The notes below the pieces were generated by a model. The model did no database searches. It was not told the DNA's origin and saw only the letters and a program-made list of their open reading frames with translations. Shown piece by piece: positions 46,378 to 64,000 of a stretch of DNA of 64,000 nucleotides. The DNA is from Lota lota. Lineage: Eukaryota; Chordata; Actinopteri; Gadiformes; Lotidae. Within the stretch, counting starts at the first letter, position 1. Each line of letters starts with the position of its first letter. A program made the translations under genes and the position numbers. The DNA lies in contig JACYXH010000032.1 of NCBI GenBank assembly GCA_026745465.1, positions 1 to 64,000 of the forward strand. The letters are read 5' to 3'.

Positions 46378-48390
46378 TAGTAGACTGGAGACCTGGACAC
46401 AAACACATTTCATTGATCACTTAATTTGCCTTTTGAACTTTAGCTGTTTATTGAAAGAGTAGATCATTATAAATACATCACACTAAAGCATTATAGACGT
46501 CATAGACCATCAATATTAACCACACAACATAACCACACTGACCTCACTACAGTACAGATGTGTACAGCAGATAAGATCAAACACCTTGGAGACTGTAACT
46601 TAACTGTAACTTGCTTAAACTAATAAATTTTACTTGAAAAACTCATCGTAGTACAATTAAAAGTAAAGAATGTTTGAATCATTTTCCCACTGGAACAAAG
46701 TCTGAATTCTGTCACTTTACTGAATCACAGATTCCATATAAATCAACTGGTGAAGCTCAATACATCTATATGGTATCCTCTTATTATCGTGATATAATAG
46801 TTTATTTCAGCATTACAAGGAGGCGCTGGCCAACGAGTCTCTTTCTCTCCCTCTATGGCTCCAGCTGTGGTTCAAACCACAGGAACAGAGTCTATACCCG
46901 CAGGAACCCCCCTGTGAAAGTGGTACAGTCCAGCAACACGGTACTAGGAGGATTTATAAACGGGCCCATCATGTATCTGTGTTCATGAACAGTGGACACC
47001 AGAGGACTGTCTGTCTGCGTGCTGTCTGTCTTTCTGCCTGCTGTCTCTCTGCCTGCCAGCCTGTCTGTCTGTCTGTCTTTCTGCCTGCTGTCTGTCTGCC
47101 TGCGTGCGTGCTGCCATTCTTTCTGCCTGCTGTCTCTCTGCCTGCCAGCCTGTCTGCGTGCTGTCTGTCTTTCTGCCTGCGAGCTGCCTGTCCCTATTCC
47201 ATGGCACTATGGTTCTTATTACTGCTATTCTTTTGTTCAGATTTCTATTGTTTTAACTATATTGTTCTTTATAACGTGTTTGCTGCTGCTCGGTGGAGGA
47301 GCCAGAGCACAACAGTGTTAGTGTTAGTTATACTTGTATATGACAGGTAACAATAAAGAATCGTGCATTTTGAATCTTGTGCTTAAACTAACAGAGTTGA
47401 TTTTAGAAAACTCATCGTGGTACATTTCAAAGTGAACAATGTTTGAATCCAAACGTTTTTCACCGAACAAAGTCTGAATTCTGTGACTTTACTGAACCAC
47501 AGATTCCATATAAATCAACTGGTGAAGCTCAATACATCGATATGGTATCCTCTTATTATCGTGATATAATAGTTTATTTCAGCATTACGAGGAGGCGATG
47601 GCCAACGAGTCTCTTTCTCTCCCTCTATGGCTCCAGCTGTGGTTCAAACCACAGGAACCGAGTCTATACCCGCAGGAACCCCCCTGTGGAAGTGGTACAG
47701 TCCAGCAACACGTTACTAGAACGTATAAAACTAACATTAACTAACGTTGCATTTCTCTGTAGTTAAACTGGAAAATGTTTCCCAATATTAGATCGTTTAA
47801 TATACCAATAACCTAAAGACAATATAAACTGTAGTAAACTGTAGGCTTACCTTATCTTTCCCGCAATGAAAATGTGCCCATAGAGTATAAAGCTATAAAA
47901 GTATAAATGCAAGGAAAGAAACGGAGGTCAAAGTATTCCTTAAAAAAGTAAATCGGGTAAAAGGGATTAAAACTGGATCTAGAGAGAGATTGAGTTCAGT
48001 GCTGCTCACTGCGGAAGACTAAAGTTCAAATGAGGAAGCAGACTCGAACGTCTACCTGTGGAACCCTGAGGGGCGTGGTTAAAGCTCTATCTCAGGTGGA
48101 GGCTCGCCATCGGCGTAGGTTTGGGTTGGAGTCAGGACGATATGGACACGTCCCTACCAATGTCAAGGAACGATCGAAATGTCCCATCAATAATTGTAAT
48201 CAATCTGAAAAACGTATTTTGTCATTAATCATCATATTTCATCCTCTTCCACGAAGGGTTAACTCTGAAAAACGTCTTATCAAAAAATCATACAAGCAGC
48301 AGTAACAGGTACATATTTGACCACAAACGTGCAGTACCGCATACGATACAGTCGCTGTATCTTATTGTAGAGCCTATATAACATGCAGTG
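46378..48390. repeat. NLR2 upstream region with a 355-bp direct duplication
   Basis: Segments 46,611-46,965 and 47,381-47,735 are near copies (gattccatataaatcaactg, tcttattatcgtgatataat, gagtctctttctctccctct). Between them is a CTGT/CTGC-rich low-complexity run (47,005-47,190). An acceptor-like site before the start codon (read on the minus strand, tttgtgtccag) suggests a 5' UTR intron, so promoter exons may lie here, but none was identified. Confidence 0.6.
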
Positions 48391-48394
48391 TTAT

Positions 48395-48464
48395 GTATGT
48401 CACACACACACATGCACACACACACACACACACGCATGCACACACATGCACACACATGCATGTG

Positions 48465-48500
<36 letters not shown>

Positions 48501-48630
48501 CACACACATGCACACACACACACACACATGCACACGCAGGCATGCACAAACACACACATGCACACACACACATGCACACACATGCACACACACACGCATG
48601 CGCACGCATACACACACACACACCCCAACA
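48395..48630. repeat. CA microsatellite, interrupted
   Basis: A CACACATGCACACA-type run; the long open frames across it in several phases (Thr/His and Cys/Val) are artefacts of the repeat. Confidence 0.95.
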
Positions 48631-48908
48631 CCTCCAACTCCTACAACTCCAACTGTTGAGCAGCTTCACAGCTCATGTTTGGTTCTCCTTTTTGATTCAT
48701 ATTTTCTCTCTGCCTATGGCAGTGAAGCAGAGTAAATGGTGGACTTTGGTTGTTGTTATTGTTGGCCTTTGTGTGCCAACTAATGTCCTCTCATATTTGA
48801 ATAAAGATGATGGTCATTATAGGGCTGCTGGTGTTTGTAGTTACAGGACTGATGTGGTCTCATATGAGGGAGGGAGGGCTGTATTCTTCTGATAACACAC
48901 AATGATGA

Positions 48909-48909
<1 letters not shown>

Positions 48910-48948
<39 letters not shown>

Positions 48949-49012
48949 TGTGTTTATGTAAGATCCATTTTTACCCCCAAGGGGTTATCTACTTCTTCAA
49001 ACGGTGCAAATC

Positions 49013-49092
<80 letters not shown>

Positions 49093-49125
49093 CAAACACA
49101 CAGAAAGAGAGAGAGAGAGCGAGAG
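48910..49125. repeat. GT run and long CA microsatellite
   Basis: A GT run at 48,912-48,955 and a CA run at 49,014-49,095, followed by a GA run (49,105-49,130). Confidence 0.95.
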
Positions 49126-49149
49126 AGAGAGCTTTCTTGTGTTTGTATT

Positions 49150-49500
49150 TGTCTTCATTCATATTTTGTAAACGTTTAATATGTTATTGTGTGTTGTTTT
49201 ATTTGAAGGGATACATGCTATTTCATATGTTGTTAATGTCTATTAGACAAGCATATACAATGTAATATGTCTATAATGTCTATTTACGGTCATCTTGCTC
49301 TGCTTATTACAACAATAAATCATTTGGTTTGAAGTAACTCAGTACTGTACTCAGTACAGTAATCTTTCCACTACATACTTTCCTACTCTTCCTCAAGCTA
49401 TTATCTGATGAATACTTTTACTTCTACTTGAGTTATTATTACTTTAAATATATACTTGTTATATATAAAAGTAGGCTGTTATAAATAGGAGGTTGTTGAC
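49150..49500 (+). pseudogene. Orphan NLR 3' tail
   Basis: Closely matches the 3' UTR and flank of NLR1 (12,840-13,190) and NLR2, including ggatacatgctatttcatat, acaagcatatacaatgta and AATAAA at 49,314-49,319, but no B30.2 or LRR exon precedes it. Homology stops near 49,505 at a CpG-rich block. It is probably the remnant of a further NLR copy or a duplication breakpoint. Confidence 0.75.
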
Positions 49501-49504
49501 AGTG

Positions 49505-49930
49505 CTCACCGTGGGGTCGTTTGATTGGACCACAGGATCCAGTGAGTGACAGGTGGGGCGGTCTCTGGCTCGAGCCAAACGGAGGAGACGGTTGTACAGC
49601 TTGTGTCGGGTTTCAAACCCATCCCGTGTTCCCCTTCCGCGCACATTGGTTCACGAGTACAACGCGGGTGAAATGACGTGATTGGCTGGAAAACAAGTCT
49701 CCCATGATTCCCACAACGTGGCCGGGCATGTGTGAGAGCACGGAGAGCATTAGTCCCAGACGTCCATTCCAAACAGCGATCTGGTGACAACACGCCCTTG
49801 TCACTACGGCCAATAAGCTGCAGCGGTTTCCTTCACATCGACATAGATCACACGTTGACAATAAGCCGCCCTTGCTGCTTGTGGGACTTTACAAAGAGGC
49901 GTTCCCTCCCGCTAGACGCGGCTCGCGCGC
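49505..49930. promoter_or_regulatory. CpG-rich block with CCAAT-type boxes
   Basis: CpG-dense sequence with attggttc, gattggctgg and gccaataagc (CCAAT or reverse) and no coding exon I recognise. It resembles a CpG-island promoter in composition only. The LTR element inserted at its right edge; the CpG-rich, CCAAT-bearing character (gattggccag) resumes at 53,094-53,190. Confidence 0.35.
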
Positions 49931-49936
49931 ACGTTG

Positions 49937-50435
49937 TGTTACGGTTACGAGACTTAGGACCCAAACGCAAGACACGGAAAACCAACAGGGTGCGGGTACA
50001 AAAGGGATTTATTGTCCAAGTTAGGTACAAGCAAGGGCAAGGCAGGCGGGTGGTCGGGCAGGCGAGGTTCGGGAAACAAGGAAGGCAGGCAGGCAGGAAC
50101 GAGGAACAGGAGCGGGACAGGAACAGGAACGAGAGCGGAAATATGAACGGGAGCGGAACCCGTAACGGGAACAAGAACGGGAGTGGGACCCGAAACAAGA
50201 AGTGGCAGGGACGTAGTTACCATGTGAGGTAAAACAACTTACGAACTAGCACTGGCTCTGTGGTGAGCCAGTGCTTAAGTACAGAGGAGGTGATTAGTGA
50301 TTCATGACAGGAGTGGGGAGCGGAGTGCACGTGGTGGCTAATTGACGGGGGATAAACAAAGGAGCACATGGTGAAAAGGAGGCTGGGTGCCACTAGATGG
50401 CGGAAATGGACCGAAACGGAGAGGGTCACGTTACA
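49937..50435 (-). repeat. 3' LTR of the gypsy-like element
   Basis: Near-identical to 52,590-53,088. The polypurine tract and gtac junction lie immediately next to it at 50,436-50,450. Confidence 0.93.
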
Positions 50436-50507
50436 GTACCCCCCCCTCAACGGACGCCTCCAGGCGTACGCACGACAGGTGAGGGTGCTGGCGGTGGGAA
50501 TCCCGGG

Positions 50508-52628
50508 TTAAGGAGGGGTCCAGGAAGCGACTCCAAAAATAAAAAAAAATAAACAGGCTTGCTCCCCAGGTCCGTAGCCCTCCCAGCCTACCGGAGACTG
50601 GTTTTGTCGGCCGCGACGACGCACATCCAGTAGGCGTCTGGCCGAGAACGCCGGGAGGCTGTCAATCACCCGGGGAAGTGACGGAGCCGGGGACGGAAGA
50701 GACAGCGGCCTAGGGGACTGGGGCTTTTTCACGGCGGATAACCGTGGGACCGGTAGCCGGCGCTTGCGACCAGGAGGTCGTTGGGGCTTGGAACCAGGAG
50801 GCAGCTGCTGGGGCTCAGGAGGACACTGGGGCTGGGGGTCAGGATCAGGAGGACACTGGGGCTGGGACTCAGGACCTGGAGACAACTGGGGCTTAGGACC
50901 AGGAAGCAACTGCTGCTGGGGCTCAGGGCCAGGAGGCAACTGCTGCTGGGGCTCAGGGCCCGGAGGCAACTGCTGCTGGGGCTCAGGAGGACACTGGGAC
51001 TGGAACTCGGGACCAGGAGGACACTGGGACTGGAACTCGGGACCAGGAGACAACTGGGGCTTGGACTCGGGACCAGGAGACAACTGGGGCTTGGACTCGG
51101 GACCAGGAGACAACTGGGGCTTGGACTCGGGACCAGGAGACAACTGGGGCTTGGACTCGGGACCAGGAGACAACTGGGGCTTGGACTCGGGACCAGGAGA
51201 CAACTGGGGCTTGGACTCGGGACCAGGAGACAACTGGGGCTTGGACTCGGGACCAGGAGACAACTGGGGCTTGGACTCGGGACCAGGAGACAACTGGGGC
51301 TTGGGCTCGGGACCAGGAGACAACTGGGGCTTGGACTCGGGACCAGGAGACAACTGGGGCTTGGACTCGGGACCAGGAGACAACTGGGGCTTGGACTCGG
51401 GACCAGGAGACAACTGGGGCTTGGACTCGGGACCAGGAGACAACTGGGGCTTGGACTCGGGACCAGGAGACAACTGGGGCTTGGACTCGGGACCAGGAGA
51501 CAACTGGGGCCTGGACTCGGGACCAGGAGACAACTGGGGCTTGGACTCGGGACCAGGAGACAACTGGGGCTTGGACTCGGGACCAGGAGACAACTGGGGC
51601 TTGGACTCGGGACCAGGAGACAACTGGGGCTTGGACTCGGGACCAGGAGACAACTGGGGCTTGGACTCGGGACCAGGAGACAACTGGGGCTTGGACTCGG
51701 GACCAGGAGACAACTGGGGCCTGGACTCGGGACCAGGAGACAACTGGGGCTTGGACTCGGGACCAGGAGACAACTGGGGCTTGGACTCGGGACCAGGAGA
51801 CAACTGGGGCTTGGACTCGGGACCTGGAGACAACTGGCGCTGGAGCTCAGGGCCAGGAGGAAGCTGCTGCTGGCGCTGGAGCTCAGGACCAGGATACAGC
51901 TGGAGCTTGGGACTGGGAGACAACTGGCGCTGGAGCTCAGGGCCAGGAGGAAGCTGCTGCTGGCGCCGGAGCTCAGGGCCAGGATAGAGCTGGGGCTTGG
52001 GACTAGGAGGCAACCGCTGCTGGCGCTGGGGCTCAGGGCCAGGAGGCAGCTGTTGCTGGGGCTTGAGACTGGGAGGCAACTGGGGCTGGCGCTGGAGCTC
52101 AGGGCCAGGAGGAAGCTGCTGCTGGCGCTGGGGCTCAGGGCCAGGATACAGCTGGGGCTTGGGCCTTTTCCCGGGGGAGTCCAGCTGAACTGGTAGCCGG
52201 CGCTTGCGGCCAGGAGTTCGCTGGGGCTTGGGAACAGGTAACCACAGTTGCAGCGGAGCTGGTGGCCACGAGACTGCAGTTGCAGCGGGGGTTGGCGCCG
52301 GGAGGGAAAAAGACAGAGGTGAAAATGGCGGCGGAGAAGCGGGGAAGAGAGAGAGGGAAGCCAAGGGCGAGCGGCGGTCGCGCTCGTCGTGAGCCGCCAA
52401 AAGCCCCTCGATGTACTTCACATTCTCCTGAATGGAAGTAAATGGTGCTGCGGTTGCAGCCGGGGCTGGCGCCGAGAGGGAAACCGAGGACGAGCGGAGG
52501 TTGCGCCCATTATCCCCGAGGATAGCCAATATTCCCCGCATCCATGTCGAGGGTCTCCTGTCTCTGGGTCCATCCTGGCTAGTTCGTACTGTTACGGTTA
52601 CGAGACTTAGGACCCAAACGCAAGACAC
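50508..52628 (-). CDS. Proline-rich repeat ORF inside the LTR element
   Basis: A 706-codon open frame on the element's coding strand. Its beginning lies in the 5' LTR, so the true start is uncertain. After an N-terminal part with MRGILAILGDNGRN it becomes a long Pro/Gln-rich region, dominated by about 26 copies of the ten-residue unit SPGPESKPQL, and ends with a basic stretch and a chromodomain-like VGWEGYGPGEQ. No enzyme domain is seen. Whether it is translated, for instance as a Gag-like product, is unknown. Confidence 0.55.
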   Translation of the reverse strand: MSCVWVLSLVTVTVRTSQDGPRDRRPSTWMRGILAILGDNGRNLRSSSVSLSAPAPAATAAPFTSIQENVKYIEGLLAAHDERDRRSPLASLSLFPASPPPFSPLSFSLPAPTPAATAVSWPPAPLQLWLPVPKPQRTPGRKRRLPVQLDSPGKRPKPQLYPGPEPQRQQQLPPGPELQRQPQLPPSLKPQQQLPPGPEPQRQQRLPPSPKPQLYPGPELRRQQQLPPGPELQRQLSPSPKLQLYPGPELQRQQQLPPGPELQRQLSPGPESKPQLSPGPESKPQLSPGPESKPQLSPGPESRPQLSPGPESKPQLSPGPESKPQLSPGPESKPQLSPGPESKPQLSPGPESKPQLSPGPESKPQLSPGPESRPQLSPGPESKPQLSPGPESKPQLSPGPESKPQLSPGPESKPQLSPGPESKPQLSPGPESKPQLSPGPEPKPQLSPGPESKPQLSPGPESKPQLSPGPESKPQLSPGPESKPQLSPGPESKPQLSPGPESKPQLSPGPESKPQLSPGPESKPQLSPGPEFQSQCPPGPEFQSQCPPEPQQQLPPGPEPQQQLPPGPEPQQQLLPGPKPQLSPGPESQPQCPPDPDPQPQCPPEPQQLPPGSKPQRPPGRKRRLPVPRLSAVKKPQSPRPLSLPSPAPSLPRVIDSLPAFSARRLLDVRRRGRQNQSPVGWEGYGPGEQACLFFFIFGVASWTPP
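51040..51835. repeat. 30-bp minisatellite inside the LTR element, about 26 copies
   Basis: The unit starts ggaccaggagacaactgggg and is followed by cttggactcg. Copies are almost identical (rare tt/ct and ac/gc changes). The repeats adjoin without unique spacers, so this is not a CRISPR-like array. Confidence 0.95.
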
Positions 52629-53088
52629 GGAAAACCAACAGGGTGCGGGTACAAAAGGGATTTATTGTCCAAGTTAGGTACAAGCAAGGGCAAGGCAGGC
52701 GGGTGGTCGGGCAGGCGAGGTTCGGGAAACAAGGAAGGCAGGCAGGCAGGAACGAGGAACAGGAGCGGGACAGGAACAGGAACGAGAGCGGAAATATGAA
52801 CGGGAGCGGAACCCGTAACGGGAACAAGAACGGGAGTGGGACCCGAAACAAGAAGTGGCAGGGACGTAGTTACCATGTGAGGTAAAACAACTTACGAACT
52901 AGCACTGGCTCTGTGGTGCGCCAGTGCTTAAGTACAGAGGAGGTGATTAGTGATTCATGACAGGAGTGGGGAGCGGAGTGCACGTGGTGGCTAATTGACG
53001 GGGGATAAACAAAGGAGCACATGGTGAAAAGGAGGCTGGGTGCCACTAGATGGCGGAAATGGACCGAAACGGAGAGGGTCACGTTACA
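52590..53088 (-). repeat. 5' LTR of the gypsy-like element
   Basis: A 499-bp LTR with the AATAAA signal on the minus strand (gacaataaatccc). The outer end abuts the CGTTG target duplication. Confidence 0.93.
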
Positions 53089-53219
53089 CGTTGAACTTCA
53101 GTTGACTTTATGCAAATGAGCGTGTAGTGCGGCGCGTGTTTGGCCATCTGATTGGCCAGTCGACATTGAGTTAGTCTTGGCGGGACACAATATGAAGGAA
53201 ACAGCTGTAGGTTATTACA

Positions 53220-53280
53220 GGCATGCACCATATAGAAGGACAGCTGTTACTAACAGCTGTCCCCCTGTATGGTGTATGCC
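53220..53280. other. Short inverted repeat (30-bp stem, 1-nt loop)
   Basis: 53,220-53,249 pairs with 53,251-53,280 at about 26 of 30 positions; the inner 12 bp (ggacagctgtta with its partner) match perfectly. It may be a miniature foldback or transposon remnant. Confidence 0.8.
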
Positions 53281-53439
53281 TGGTCTGATTAGGTGTAGGG
53301 CCCCTAGTGTCTACAAAGGGAACAACAGTCATAATAATATATTAAATGTGGTCACGCTAATGGAATAGCTCTTACACGTTGTATTTTTAAATCCCATCAC
53401 ACAAAAAACAAACATTAATTTATGTTGCTGATATTGTGT

Positions 53440-55585
<2,146 letters not shown>

Positions 55586-55599
55586 GTGTCCACTCTACT

Positions 55600-63039
<7,440 letters not shown>

Positions 63040-63052
<13 letters not shown>

Positions 63053-63540
63053 GTAGGTTCACTAATAACATGTATTACAATGCATACAATACAATATACC
63101 TAATACTAGGATTTGGAATAGCATACACAACATCTCTGTAGGTTCACTAATAACATGTATTACAACACACACAACACAATATACGTAATACTAGAATATA
63201 AAAGTTATAATAATATACAAAACATCTCTGTAGGTTCACTAATAACATGTATTACAATACACCCAACACAATATACATAATACTAGAATATAAAAGTTGC
63301 AAGAATATACAAAACATTACATTGGTTCATTAATAACATGTATTAAATTACACAACACAATACACATACTACTAGAATATAAAAGTTATAATAACATACT
63401 AAACATTTTGGTAGGTTCACTAATAGCATTTATTACAATACACACAACTCAATATACTGCAATTTAAATATACAAAACATCTCTATAGGTTCACTCATAA
63501 CATTACAACAATACACACAACACAATATATATACTTATAA
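63040..63540. repeat. Tandem 90-bp array of the NACHT exon-intron junction (NLR3), about 6 units
   Basis: Each unit begins with a version of aaaacatctctgtaggttca, that is the exon end plus donor, followed by ctaataacatgtattacaat and TA-rich filler. At least three units keep an intact gtaggt after CTCT. The first is the real exon end. The rest of the window to 64,000 is A/T-rich intron with no exon seen. Confidence 0.88.
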
Positions 63541-64000
63541 TATAACTTTTACAGAAGTACAATTAACAACTTTTCAACATTTTACATCCAATATATACCT
63601 AACATTTATAGATCTAATGATTTAGTAAATATATGTTAAACTAATAAACAAATATGAATAGGCTACAGAAAAATATTGTTATATTGTGTAACCAGGGTGA
63701 ACAGACAAACTCATAATTGATTAAGAAATAATAAATGAGGAAAGCCAAGACGTAATAATAGTTTATAATAGTTAAATTCAGCTGTATTCAAATATATAGC
63801 TATAAGTAGTAATAAATATATATTTTTAATGTAGGATACATTAATAATTATACATTTATTATTAATAAAAGTTAACTCACTATTTTAAAACATGTTAACC
63901 TTGTTCAGTACATTTGGTTATACGGACTCTATTTGGGTTTAACCAATAGGAAGGGATGATTAAAGACTTCCAGGTCATTTGGGGAAGGGTGAGAGGTCAC

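Larger units (their letters stand above)
49937..53088 (-). mobile_element. Young non-autonomous Ty3/gypsy-like LTR retrotransposon (fossil)
   Basis: Two 499-bp LTRs (49,937-50,435 and 52,590-53,088), TG...CA, flanked by the 5-bp duplication CGTTG (49,932-49,936 and 53,089-53,093). I noticed one difference between the LTRs, so it is young. The poly(A) signal in the LTR and a G-rich polypurine tract beside the left LTR show that it reads on the minus strand. The 2.15-kb interior has no recognisable reverse transcriptase or integrase core. It carries a proline-rich repeat region, and near its end VGWEGYGPGEQ resembles the chromodomain tail of gypsy chromoviruses, so it looks like a deletion derivative. 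Its ends look whole. Confidence 0.93.

Noticed and set aside
48395-49125. Several long open frames rich in Thr/His or Cys/Val
   Set aside because: They are translations of CA/GT microsatellites in all phases; the same holds for those at 35,503-35,899, 53,415-53,757 and 56,600-57,081.
51040-51835. Regular 30-bp repeats resembling a CRISPR array
   Set aside because: The units adjoin without unique spacers, code for a proline-rich decapeptide in an LTR element, and the genome is eukaryotic.
50764-52196. Long Gly-rich plus-strand open frames across the LTR element
   Set aside because: They are antisense shadows of the 30-bp coding repeat.

Overview
The window is teleost fish nuclear DNA. It has split genes with GT-AG introns, fish-type NLR genes (FISNA-NACHT, LRR and B30.2 exons), a fish-type F-type/C-type lectin gene, Tc1 and hAT transposons, tRNA-headed SINEs, LTR retroelements, and very dense micro- and minisatellites. 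I cannot name the species. PARAGRAPH 2, LAYOUT: The first 47 kb is one large, old inverted duplication with its axis near 23,812. From the outside in it reads NLR1 (+, about 3.4-12.7 kb), lectin A (-, 18,995-22,204), axis, lectin B (+, 25,421-28,630), NLR2 (-, 46,374-35,746). The outer parts of the two halves are clearly diverged and carry different insertions: Tc1 in NLR1; a hAT element, a solo LTR and a large telomere-like minisatellite in NLR2; a foldback-like AT-rich element and a CpG-rich block at non-matching positions. The inner parts (17,735-23,792 and 23,833-29,890) form a palindrome with 6.06-kb arms, a 40-bp spacer and no indels. Its arms are practically identical, and it encloses a complete seven-exon lectin gene on each arm with its poly(A) signal. 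Identity falls abruptly at the outer arm ends, which points to arm-to-arm gene conversion or, alternatively, an assembly fold-back. PARAGRAPH 3: From 46.4 to 55.6 kb lies a gene-poor stretch between head-to-head NLR2 and NLR3. It holds duplicated DNA of unknown role, CA/GT microsatellites, an orphan NLR 3' tail, a CpG-rich block and a young non-autonomous Ty3/gypsy-like LTR element with a proline-rich repeat ORF. NLR3 (+, 55,600 to beyond the window) has four tandem copies of a 117-nt N-terminal exon, each in a repeat unit with SINE, GT and 49-bp minisatellite DNA. PARAGRAPH 4, BIOLOGY: NLRs with B30.2 domains are probable cytosolic sensors. The lectins have signal peptides and are probably secreted recognition proteins. 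Both are expected innate-immunity families, and their physical pairing in a palindrome is the most notable feature. NLR2 reads as a complete 1190-codon gene. NLR1 looks damaged: an LRR exon is interrupted by a minisatellite, there is a one-base shift in a C-run in the B30.2 exon, and its 5' exons are missing or corrupted. NLR3 is open as far as the window shows. The first 3.2 kb reads like error-rich sequence and should not be trusted.
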